The notes beneath the pieces are model-generated. The model had not been told where the DNA came from. It made no database searches and worked only from the letters and a program-made list of their open reading frames with translations. 64,000 nt of DNA. It comes from Astragalus membranaceus. Taxonomy: Eukaryota > Streptophyta > Magnoliopsida > Fabales > Fabaceae. The translations under genes and the position numbers were made by a program. This document shows positions 42,778 to 53,476 of the stretch, piece by piece (the first letter of the stretch is position 1; each line of letters opens with the position of its first letter). The stretch is from NCBI GenBank assembly GCA_039519185.1, contig CM076854.1, positions 69,193,448 through 69,257,447 of the forward strand, read 5' to 3'.

Positions 42778-45363
42778 TGTAACACCCCGGTAATTTTTAT
42801 CGAGTAAAAATACCCAAGTGCACCATTCTTAAAACATCAGAGATATATTTCCTGTTTAAATACTGAATACCACTATAAAATTTTCACTGGATAACCACAG
42901 AACAGTCTTAAACATAAATAAGACCATAAACCATCAGTGAAATACAGTGTTCAATATCAAACAAGAAAGCGGAAACAAATACATAACTTTTACAACAGTT
43001 AAAGCCATAATGTTGTGATACATAACTAACAAGGGAAAACATAACTTAAGCATAAAAGCTAAGTCTTCAGCAACCATCCGAGTACCACCTACTTGTGCCT
43101 CTTGGATCTCCACTTTCCCTATTTATCTGTAAAACCACAACATATAAACAATGAGATACAATCTCAGTGAGTTCTACCGAGACCCCTACTAACGCTCTCG
43201 GTCCTTTTATAAAATTCATTTATAATTCAATGCGTCATCGACTGCCCCGAGACTAATCCCGATGAACCGCATTATATTACACATAGCATTCCACCGACTG
43301 CCCCGAGACTAATCCCGGCGGATCTGCTATAACTCAGTGCGTCACCGACTGCCCCAAGACTAATCCCGGCGAACCACACTACACAACAACAGTAACGTAC
43401 CACCGACTGCCCCAAGACTAATCCCGGTGAACGTTACTCAATACTCTTTGACACACCACCGACTGCCCCAAGACTAATCCCGGCGAACCCCTTACCAATA
43501 ATAGTTTAACTATTGGCATCGGAGCCTAGGGTGGGGGATCATGACTGCCCCTCCTAGTATGTCAACATGGGTCGTCACCCATACCACGTAAATATATATT
43601 AAATATATCTACACTCGATGACCTGTTAGTTCACCTATACTCAATGAACATTTAGTCCATCTACATGTGACCGTTAGTCGAACATAATACCCGCATCGGG
43701 CCGTTTCCCATAGTCGATATAATATATATATCGTGAATCGTAGACCGGTTTAGACAATAAATAATAATCGTCCCGCGTCAGTTATACCGTATTACGTAGG
43801 ACTCATAGTCCACTTTATTATTAATAAACATATTCGCACACGCGTACTATTATTCGGCTTTTCCAAACTATTTGAACTTCAAAAAAAGTTCTTTTTACCT
43901 TTTTAAATTGTATATTTAGTTAGGCCTCGGAATAATCTTTCAAACGCATTTTAGAACACCTCAATCGGGTTCCCGGATCAAAAGTTATCGCGAAACGAAA
44001 AACAATGTTTGGTTGCTGAAATCTGCCAAGTGACGCGCGAGTGGCGCGTGGCGCGCAAGCGGCGCGCGAACTGGCAGTAAAACCTGTCAACTGGCGCACG
44101 AGTGGCGCGTGGCGCGCAAGCGGCGCGTGGGTTGACAGTAGGGGGTCTGTTAAGGGCAGATTTTGGCGGTTTCGCGCGAAAATCACGATTCCGCTTAATT
44201 CCGATTCTCGTTCCGATTGAAAACAGTTTTCACACACATATAATCAGACCCAATCAACATCAAACAATCAATCAAAATCTTAATCAAATCGAAGTTTATC
44301 AAAATACGACGATTTTCCAAATAACGGTTTTAAATCAAAATCTCTCGAATCAAATCACCAAAAATTCCATTTTAACGCGACGCAACCCGAGACTCGCCCC
44401 AATCGATTCCTAACCCGAATCAGACAGTGTCACATAATATTCCAGTCCAGCGAAAGCGATAAAACAGTTTATCAATTAATTCGAAACGTAAAATCCTAAA
44501 CGTGAGTAGAACTCACCCTTGAAGCGTGAACCACGATCGAGCCGAATTCACCGAGTAGCCACACGAACATTCCCTGCTCCGGCGACACCCAATCCGCTTC
44601 CAAAGCTTCCCACTCGATCACGAAACCTCTTTTGACCGAAATGCCGAATTCCTCGAAATCCTCCATGGGCACTATTCATCATCTTCCTCCTCATGAAGCA
44701 CTATTCACACAAAACCCAATTTTGGACCCTAACCTTCAGTTCTTCAAAAACTCCAAATCGGACTTCAATATTCGCGTATTCCACCTTGAGCTCGCTCCTC
44801 ACCACCATTCTAGGCTTTCCTTTGAGCTTGAACCACAAAACCTCCATTTTTTCCTCTCAAATCGAAAATGGCAAAGTGAGAGAGAGAGAGAGAGAGTTGA
44901 TGATGTTGATGTTGGTACCAAATCGAAGAGGGAGTAACGCTGAGCGTTTTTCGTGTTGGAAGGAAGTCGTTTTGATGAGCGCAAATCCTCCCTTTTTCCC
45001 CTTCTTCTTCCTTACCCTTTCTTCTTTCTTCTCTTTTCTTCTTTCTCTTTTCCTCTCTGTTTCTCTTCTCAGCTTCCTTTCCTTTCTTTCAATTCTTTTC
45101 TTTTCCTTTTTCTTTAACACACACACATACACGTATTTACATATATTTATTTAATAAATATACGGCAACGTGGTCAAATTACCATATTGATCGAAATCTC
45201 TTATTTCGATTCCGAAACTTCCTTGATCCGTATTATCCGGTTAACGATCCGATGACAACCAAGAATTAATTTTAGCACTCAATAAATTTACCAGTCAAGT
45301 ACTAAAATAATTCAATTGGGTTAACATCTAAATAATTCTATCAATTATTTTGCGGATGTTACA
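42778..45363 (-). repeat. Tekay-like 3' LTR
   Basis: 2,586 bp from TGTAACACCCCGG to GGATGTTACA. Compared with the other LTR I count four single-base differences and one 6-bp difference in a GA microsatellite near 44880. Internal features are the CGACTGCCCC repeats (about 43228-43490) and a GC-rich GGCGCG block (44030-44135). Frames in the LTR (e.g. 44102-44413, 44693-45154) recur in both copies and show no known domain. Confidence 0.92.
43228..43490. repeat. Five-copy CACCGACTGCCCC(A/G)AGACTAATCC repeat in the Tekay-like LTR
   Basis: Five copies of a roughly 30-bp core, CGACTGCCCC(A/G)AGAC followed by TAATCCCGGCGAACC, are spaced 50-63 bp apart with variable spacers. The same array occurs in the other LTR at 49048-49310. 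Confidence 0.88.
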
Positions 45364-45380
45364 TTCTCCCCAACTTAAAA
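45364..45380 (-). promoter_or_regulatory. Tekay-like polypurine tract
   Basis: The minus strand reads AAGTTGGGGAGAA directly before the LTR start TGTAACATCC. This is the standard plus-strand primer of Del/Tekay elements. Confidence 0.85.
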
Positions 45381-46400
45381 GAATTTTGTCCTCAAAATTT
45401 CGTCAAAATATTCTTGAATTAACGAAATGAGTAGAAATCTTCACGAAGTTGGCACATCAATCTCCAAGTATGATCCACTACTGCCTTGATACGAACTCTC
45501 TGGTTTCGAATCAACACGAGAAACTCCTCTTTCGCCTACATAGGCTCGGCACCGCGTTCGAAAACACTTCCGAAGCTTCATTCCAGTTATCCTCGCTTAC
45601 TCCCCAACTTTGATTAATCTAAATCAAAGGGTTTAATACAAGACACTTGATAGAGATACAGGTCGAAGATGAGATCCACAAATTGGTACTCCACGGTAGA
45701 GATAAGTACAAACATGATTTTCTCGAAGGGTGTAAACACGTTCTCCGCAAATTCTCTAAAAATCCATAACAGTTCCCATACACATTGAAAAAGCGTGACG
45801 GAAAGGTCATCTGTGAAACTTCCTGACTCACCCTTGGGATTTCGAGATAAAACTCTTCAAAAGATGGGATGAGGATTTACCAGAAACGTTTATCTTAAAC
45901 GTAGAAATAAACCACGGGGACATCAAATAAATGGAACGTAATGAAAACCACCTCAGTTGTTCTCCAAGCAACTATCAAACAGAACTCAGAGCTCCCTTCC
46001 GAATTAGTCAATAGCGTTGAGAGCTTCCCCTCAACCTAAGTAGTCCTCCTAGGATTTTCCTCCCCAATCATATCCTATTAGCCTCTTAATTCGTTCCCAA
46101 AATTAACTTTAGCATGCGGGTTTTCACAAAATGATTTTTCAAAACTATCACGCCGCACGCCAAGCTTCACTTCGGAAATTTCAGTCACTTGCAAGCAGAT
46201 CCATCAATTAATCCTTTGATGGTTATTCGCAACGTGAAAACAGTCAGCAGTTACCTCATTTACATATTCGTATTCACGTTCGACTTGTCAAACGGAATCT
46301 CATAATACTATCTCATTGTTAACCTTCACAAAGGAGAGGTTAACAAACTAATACCTCTGCTTTATATTCTGTACACCCTGGGACAGAATATAAACTTCGG
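45381..46400. other. Tekay-like interior, too decayed to assign
   Basis: This should correspond to the integrase core and chromodomain. No rve motif or chromodomain can be read in any frame. Short open frames (e.g. 45619-45831, minus) have no recognisable motif. The stretch is probably a mosaic of rearranged or deleted pol sequence. Confidence 0.45.
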
Positions 46401-46410
46401 TGTGCTTCCT

Positions 46411-46730
46411 CTACACTTGCCTTTTGTTGTTCTCATCATCGGGCGCACAGATTGTACCGTTGAAACAACTGACTCTATCACTATCCATGGTGAAATCTGG
46501 AAATACCTTTTGTGATTGTGGCTTCACATCAACTTCCTGTGCTAAGCGTATAGAATCCCTTAGGGAACTAGAGATCCTCATATGGCTCAACACTAACCGG
46601 TTCCTCCTTGATCTTGAATTCGGATTTAAGTCTCTAAAAGACTCCGATAATTCCATCTCATGCATCAAGAAACTCGGCCACGCAGTGCATCCGTTACAAC
46701 ACTGGCCTCTCTTGAAGGCTACATCAACAC
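46411..46730 (-). pseudogene. Tekay-like integrase N-terminal fragment
   Basis: The minus frame contains SHMRISSSLRDSIRLAQEVD and SQKVFPDFTMDSDRVSCFNG and ends APDDENNKRQV. This is the region after RNase H and just before the HHCC zinc finger in chromoviral pol. The zinc finger and catalytic core do not follow. A shift separates it from the RNase H frame. Confidence 0.7.
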
Positions 46731-47480
46731 AAATTTATAATCCTCCAGAAACTCAACACACTTCTCTGCCTGCTATTCAGTTCTTTCTGATCAAACAGAT
46801 ACCTTGAACTCTTGTGATCACTAAAGACATCGAAACGAGACCCATACAGGTAACGTCTCCAAATCTTCAGTGCATACACAATAGCTGCCAACTCATAATC
46901 GTGAGTCGGATGACTCTTCACATGAGACTTTAATTGTCTGGACGCATAAGCTACCACTTGTTGATTCTGCACAAGGACACCTCCTAAACCCTTCCCAGAA
47001 ACATCGTCGTAAATTTGGAATTTCAAAGCAGATCCGGAAGAATCAGGAATGGAGCAGAAGTCAACCAAACCTTCAATTCTTGAAAACATTCTTCACAATC
47101 AGCATCCCGCGAAAAAGGTTGACCCTTACGAGTTAACCGAGTAAGTGGACAACTAACTGTGAGAACCCTTTAACAAACCTCTTACAGTAACCGGCTAGAT
47201 CCAGAAACTTTTGATCTCTGCGACTGATGTTGGTCACTCCCATTCAACACCGCTTCCTTCTTACTGGGATCTACAGAAACTCCCGACTTGGGAAAATCAC
47301 ATGTCCCAAAGACTTTACCTCTCGCTCTGGATGTACAGAAGAAACTTCATCCAGAAAAACATCCAGAGAACCTCCAAAAAGTCATTCACAACTCGTACAG
47401 ATGATAAATCTAATACTAGTTCCAGTGGATGCAGATAACATACTAACCTGTGCTTCCGCACTTTGGAATGAAGATTGACC
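46724..47480 (-). pseudogene. Tekay-like RNase H with remnant RT ends
   Basis: The RNase H part is clear (LKFQIYDDVSGKGLGGVLVQ, NQQVVAYASRQLKSHVKSHP, YELAAIVYALKIWRRYLYGS, FDVFSDHKSSRYLFDQKELN). Upstream, broken frames read RRDQKFLDLAGYCKRFVKGF (RT thumb). At about 47320 the text jumps from a pre-RT phrase (IQSERE) directly to SLGHVIF, so the fingers and the YVDD palm are deleted. Stops and shifts are frequent. The copy therefore cannot make RT. Confidence 0.82.
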
Positions 47481-47559
47481 GTCTAAGGTGAACTAGGTAA
47501 TCGCTTCAGAATTTGTCCTAGACAATTCAACTGACTCTGAAGCGAAGCTGATAGCTAAT

Positions 47560-47870
47560 TAACACGGACATTTGTCACATGATTCGCAGTCATCCAATTC
47601 ATACCCAAAATGGTGTCCACACTTCTCATAGGCAAACAATAAATTCTACAATGAAATTTCTGCCTCCTATGACAAGTAGACAATTCTATACAAAGATTAG
47701 GTCTGGACACGACCCTTAGCAGCAGTTAAAATAGTTATCGGCTCGGATAGCGATGATAAGGCTGATCCCAACCGATTCACATGCGATCGGGATATACAGC
47801 AATAGGTTGCACCCGAATCATATAATATACTGATCAAGTTATTGAAAACTGATCTCATACTCCTCAGTAG
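47560..47870 (-). pseudogene. Tekay-like protease remnant
   Basis: The minus strand reads YDSGATYCCISRSHVNRLGS (catalytic DSGA motif) and SALSSLSEPITILTAAKGRV, and further on an LGMNWMTANHV end motif in a shifted frame. Several stops lie between them. In this family the protease follows gag, as seen here. Confidence 0.7.
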
Positions 47871-47891
47871 ATTGTCTGCAGTCGTAACTGC

Positions 47892-48149
47892 CTAAACATC
47901 CAGAATGTTGACTCGTCCTTGCCTTAGAGCTGCTTGTAACTCCTTGAAACTCTTCCTTACGGGGCACTCTTTACCATAGTGACCCTCTGCATTTCCATAA
48001 TAGCATCGATTAAATCTTTGCTTGCAATTACCGCTGTGAGGCTTTCCACCGTTAGAACATCTTCTGACCTTTGAAGAATCAAAGAATTGCATCTGCTTTT
48101 CCTTTGATGAAATTATCTTAGGACTTTGCATTCGGAGTTGATAATTCAA
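47892..48149 (-). pseudogene. Tekay-like gag zinc-knuckle region
   Basis: The minus frame contains RCSNGGKPHSGNCKQRFNRC and CYYGNAEGHYGKECPVRKSF. The CCHC knuckle CX2CX4HX4C is recognisable, but its second Cys is Gly, so zinc binding is probably lost. The rest of gag toward 48580 is present only as broken frames. No full gag can be read. Confidence 0.72.
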
Positions 48150-48583
48150 CTACCTTCTTTCCTTTCCCATATTTCCTATGAGATCATCCTCGGCGACATA
48201 GGCTGATTGCACTAAGGCAACATAATTGGTAATAGTATAAGAACTGAGACCATAAATCATAAAAGCACTTATGCCCGTCTTATACTTCTGCATTCTCCGT
48301 TCGTCCTCCGAAGCTTACTTTACCACTTGGTAAAACTAAGACAACTCCTCAAACTTAGCGGTGTATTCTTCCACCGTCATGTCACCTTTCCTGAGGATGC
48401 ACCGGTTGGAGATTCTGGTTTTGGTCGAGGATTGCGTCTTGGTCATCCTGTCATAATTCCGCTTATGATGCACTAAGTATTAAGTTGATCAGGCTCAATG
48501 TCTCTTAGCATCACAAGTGTAATTACAAAAAGGACTAGCAAGGAATCGACTCAACCCTAAACTAAGTCCGACTAGGTCGAACT

Positions 48584-48595
48584 GCTCTGATACCA
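48584..48595 (-). promoter_or_regulatory. Tekay-like primer-binding site
   Basis: The minus strand reads TGGTATCAGAGC, complementary to the 3' end of initiator tRNA-Met, 2 bp from the LTR end TGTTACA. Confidence 0.9.
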
Positions 48596-48597
48596 AC

Positions 48598-51177
48598 TGT
48601 AACACCCCGGTAATTTTTATCGAGTAAAAATACCCAAGTGCACCATTCTTAAAACATCAGAGATATATTTCCTGTTTAAATACTGAATACCACTATAAAA
48701 TTTTCACTGGATAACCACAGAACAGTCTTAAACATAAATAAGACCATAAACCATCAGTGAAATACAGTGTTCAATATCAAACAAGAAAGCGGAAACAAAT
48801 ACATAACTTTTACAACAGTTAAAGCCATAATGTTGTGATACATAACTAACAAGGGAAAACATAACTTAAGCATAAAAGCTAAGTCTTCAGCAACCATCCG
48901 AGTACCACCTACTTGTGCCTCTTGGATCTCCACTTTCCCTGTTTATCTATAAAACCACAACATATAAACAATGAGATACAATCTCAGTGAGTTCTACCGA
49001 GACCCCTACTAACGCTCTCGGTCCTTTTATAAAATTCATTTATAATTCAATGCGTCATCGACTGCCCCGAGACTAATCCCGATGAACCGCATTATATTAC
49101 ACATAGCATTCCACCGACTGCCCCGAGACTAATCCCGGCGGATCTGCTATAACTCAGTGCGTCACCGACTGCCCCAAGACTAATCCCGGCGAACCACACT
49201 ACACAACAACAGTAACGTACCACCGACTGCCCCAAGACTAATCCCGGTGAACGTTACTCAATACTCTTTGACACACCACCGACTGCCCCAAGACTAATCC
49301 CGGCGAACCCCTTACCAATAATAGTTTAACTATTGGCATCGGAGCCTAGGGTGGGGGATCATGACTGCCCCTCCTAGTATGTCAACATGGGTCGTCACCC
49401 ATACCACGTAAATATATATTAAATATATCTACACTCGATGACCTGTTAGTTCACCTATACTCAATGAACATTTAGTCCATCTACATGTGACCGTTAGTCG
49501 AACATAATACCCGCATCGGGCCGTTTCCCATAGTCGATATAATATATATATCGTGAATCGTAGACCGGTTTAGACAATAAATAATAATCGTCCCGCGTCA
49601 GTTATACCGTATTACGTAGGACTCATAGTCCACTTTATTATTAATAAACATATTCGCACACGCGTACTATTATTCGGCTTTTCCAAACTATTTGAACTTC
49701 AAAAAAAGTTCTTTTTACCTTTTTAAATTGTATATTTAGTTAGGCCTCGGAATAATCTTTCAAACGCATTTTAGAACACCTCAATCGGGTTCCCGGATCA
49801 AAAGTTATCGCGAAACGAAAAACAATGTTTGGTTGCTGAAATCTGCCAAGTGACGCGCGAGTGGCGCGTGGCGCGCAAGCGGCGCGCGAACTGGCAGTAA
49901 AACCTGTCAACTGGCGCACGAGTGGCGCGTGGCGCGCAAGCGGCGCGTGGGTTGACAGTAGGGGGTCTGTTAAGGGCAGATTTTGGCGGTTTCGCGCGAA
50001 AATCGCGATTCCGCTTAATTCCGATTCTCGTTCCGATTGAAAACAGTTTTCACACACATATAATCAGACCCAATCAACATCAAACAATCAATCAAAATCT
50101 TAATCAAATCGAAGTTTATCAAAATACGACGATTTTCCAAATAACGGTTTTAAATCAAAATCTCTCGAATCAAATCACCAAAAATTCCATTTTAACGCGA
50201 CGCAACCCGAGACTCGCCCCAATCGATTCCTAACCCGAATCAGACAGTGTCACATAATATTCCAGTCCAGCGAAAGCGATAAAACAGTTTATCAATTAAT
50301 TCGAAACGTAAAATCCTAAACGTGAGTAGAACTCACCCTTGAAGCGTGAACCACGATCGAGCCGAATTCACCGAGTAGCCACACGAACATTCCCTGCTCC
50401 GGCGACACCCAATCCGCTTCCAAAGCTTCCCACTCGATCACGAAACCTCTTTTGACCGAAATGCCGAATTCCTCGAAATCCTCCATGGGCACTATTCATC
50501 ATCTTCCTCCTCATGAAGCACTATTCACACAAAACCCAATTTTGGACCCTAACCTTCAGTTCTTCAAAAACTCCAAATCGGACTTCAATATTCGCGTATT
50601 CCACCTTGAGCTCGCTCCTCACCACCATTCTAGGCTTTCCTTTGAGCTTGAACCACAAAACCTCCATTTTTTCCTCTCAAATCGAAAATGGCAAAGTGAG
50701 AGAGAGAGAGTTGATGATGTTGATGTTGGTACCAAATCGAAGAGGGAGTAACGCTGAGCGTTTTTCGTGTTGGAAGGAAGTCGTTTTGATGAGCGCAAAT
50801 CCTCCCTTTTTCCCCTTCTTCTTCCTTACCCTTTCTTCTTTCTTCTCTTTTCTTCTTTCTCTTTTCCTCTCTGTTTCTCTTCTCAGCTTCCTTTCCTTTC
50901 TTTCAATTCTTTTCTTTTCCTTTTTCTTTAACACACACACATACACGTATATACATATATTTATTTAATAAATATACGGCAACGTGGTCAAATTACCATA
51001 TTGATCGAAATCTCTTATTTCGATTCCGAAACTTCCTTGATCCGTATTATCCGGTTAACGATCCGATGACAACCAAGAATTAATTTTAGCACTCAATAAA
51101 TTTACCAGTCAAGTACTAAAATAATTCAATTGGGTTAACATCTAAATAATTCTATCAATTATTTTGCGGATGTTACA
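48598..51177 (-). repeat. Tekay-like 5' LTR
   Basis: 2,580 bp, nearly identical to 42778-45363. Differences noted by eye: two bases near 48940-48950, one near 50005 (CACGATT versus CGCGATT), one near 50950 (GTATATAC versus GTATTTAC), and a GA run shorter by 6 bp at about 50705. It is flanked on the right by the target duplication CTAAC. Confidence 0.92.
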
Positions 51178-51182
51178 CTAAC

Positions 51183-53476
51183 AAAGATTATGGGTGGCCA
51201 TAACTAGCACTTGCTATGACTTTTGATGCTTAAGAAAGTATCTTTTGAAATTGAAAGCGTTCATGATAATCAAACTAACACGGGTTATGGGTGATTATCA
51301 CTAGTAGCTTATGCATATGAAAACATCTTTTTTTTTCTTAAGATTGCATTATTAAATAGAGGAGATGAGATAGTAAAAGGGGTGTAATTAATAGCAAAGG
51401 GGATAGTATTATTAAACAGGTGGTGTAAAAAAAAGATTTCAGTTCATTTTTGGGCTGAATTTGAGAAGTGGGCTTAAGCAGGGGGAGGGCTGTATGGATC
51501 ATAACTGCAGGTGCGAACAGTAATCTGTTGCTAAAATTAAAATAAATCAGAAAAGTATCAGACTACATAAGCAAAAGGAAAAATTAGAAGACCTAGTTTT
51601 CTCTTCTTCTCAGATCCGCCGCTCTGCAAGTTAGTAAGAGTGAGAGTTTGAAAAAAAAATTGGAGAGAGAAAGAGCGACAGAGAGATTGAAGAGCAGAAG
51701 GAAAAAAAACATGGTGGTGTTGTGTGGGGGGGTGACATCGCAAGTTGAAGGGGGAGTATAAGGTGTCAGTGGCGGTGGTTTCCACGGTGGTTCACCGACG
51801 CTCGGCGGTGGCTGTGGGTGGTTTCTACTCTCAGGTTGGGCTTCTTTGCTATTTTCCGTTCTACTCTCTATTTCCCATCTTTGTTTCATCTCCCTCCCTG
51901 ATTCCAAAAAAAAACTCTTTTTCTCTCTTCCTTTTTTTTTTCTCTACTGATTCTAAACTTTTCCTTTTTTGCTCTTTCCAAAATAGTCACTTGTATCTCT
52001 TTAAGTTTGTTTTTTTAAAAAATAAAAATAAAAAAAATTTAGAGTAACCATAGAAACACATTTTGAGCATATATATACATATTTGCGAAAACAAATTAAT
52101 CTGTATTCACATTTTTGAGTAAAAAGACATCAATGTTTTTTTTTTGGATGAACAACAACAGTATTGAAATAAAAGAACAACATTTTTGAGAGGAATGTAA
52201 AAAAAAAATTAGCATATAATCAGTATTCACATTTTGAGTCTTGGAAAATGAATAGAGGGTGTAGAGTACCAACTTGGCTTTGAAAATTTTGGGGTATTCT
52301 CTGTACAAGCTCTACCTTGCTCTTGGCCTTCTTCTTCAGAATCTCAGGAGTGTTTTTTGGTGACTATGTTTAATGTCTCTGCTTTGTGTTTCTTCTCTGG
52401 TGCTTGCTGTGTATTGCTATAACTGTGTGTAAATTTGCTCTACGTATATGTGTATGTATCACCGTTCTTTTTTGCTGTGACTGAGTGTGTATTTATAGTG
52501 AAATTGCATAGGTTGATGCACTGTGTGATCAATTTTTCCTGAAACTCTGATTTGTATTTTCTCAAAATGTTTCTTGTTTTGGTGCTCTAAACTTTTTTTC
52601 AGACAATTCCTTGTTTCAAGCTTCTGTAGCATTCACGAAAATAGCTTCATTTGACCCACCTTCCTAACCTCTCTCTTTTTTGTGTATCTGTACAGAGGAA
52701 CACGAATACAAAGGAAAGAATGACCACCTATTTGGGGCTTTGGAGCCTATGTCTACTGCTGCCACAAATTGGATTTTTCCCCTTGTTTGTACTGCTGGCT
52801 TTTGTCATGTTGTATTTGTTTATGCTTGCTGACTTTTTGGGTTGCTGACTTCTGGGTTGCTGTGATGTACAGCGTTTTGTTTATAGGGTATTTGAGCTTG
52901 TAGCTCAAAATGGCTCTGCTGGCTCTGTGACGCAGCAGGGGGCGCCTCTGCCCTCTTGTTTTTGTTTGACTTACTTCTTTTATTTTTGATGTGTAACAAA
53001 AAAATGTAGTTTTGTATTATTTTAAATAAATAAAAGAAAACAGATTTTAGCAAAACAACTATTTGACTAATTTTCTTTTTATAGATAACTACTAATCAAC
53101 CAAAAATAATAACAAACAAATAACAATAACGCTAAATTGCTAACAACCTTCGAGCAGAACGCACAATTAAATGACTCTCGCACGGCAAACACGCACTTGA
53201 TTAGCAAAATAGTGCACACAACGAGAATAAACACGCGTACTCAAATAAACACGCGTATCTAAATAAACATGCGTCTAAATAAACACGCCCCATTAATTAG
53301 GAGCAACACACACCTGATGGAAGTGACATGCGTACCATGGGAATGAAATGCGTATGCGAATAGACTCAAATGACAGTATGCTTTTAAAAATGAGAAAATA
53401 CTGATTAAAATCGGACGTTTACGAAAAAACAATTTTATTTGATTTTCAACTAGTTGGACAAAATTGGGGTATGACA
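51183..53476 (-). other. Ogre LTR, part right of the Tekay-like insertion
   Basis: Continuation of the Ogre LTR in its element-5' direction. It includes one more ACTAACACGGGTTATGGGTG repeat near 51268, a purine-rich stretch at 51655-51705 and a T-rich stretch near 51900-52030. There is no gene; frames such as 51745-52047 lack motifs. Confidence 0.7.

Larger units (their letters stand above)
42778..51177 (-). mobile_element. Tekay/Del-like chromoviral LTR retrotransposon, internally deleted
   Basis: It is complete by structure: LTRs at 42778-45363 and 48598-51177, and a 5-bp target duplication CTAAC at 42773-42777 and 51178-51182. A TGGTATCAGAGC primer-binding site lies next to the right LTR and a polypurine tract next to the left LTR, which fixes minus orientation. 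The interior is only 3,234 bp and holds scraps of gag, protease, RT end, RNase H and integrase. The RT catalytic core is absent, so this copy is non-autonomous. Confidence 0.9.
40708..53476 (-). repeat. Ogre 3' LTR, interrupted by the Tekay-like element
   Basis: The left end TGTAACTCCCC (40708) and right end GGGGTATGACA (53476) form an imperfect terminal inverted pair, so in element orientation it starts TGTCATACCCC. Without the nested 8.4-kb insertion the LTR is about 4.36 kb. It contains the block GGTTACGCGCGAGGAAGGTG followed by TTAGCACCCCACGCG at 41800-41835, a phrase typical of Ogre LTRs, and a family of ACTAACAAAGGTTATGGGTG repeats. Confidence 0.82.

Noticed and set aside
44693..45154. 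A 153-residue hydrophobic frame repeated in both Tekay-like LTRs
   Set aside because: Its conservation is explained by LTR identity. It spans a GA microsatellite whose length differs between the copies and has no recognised motif.
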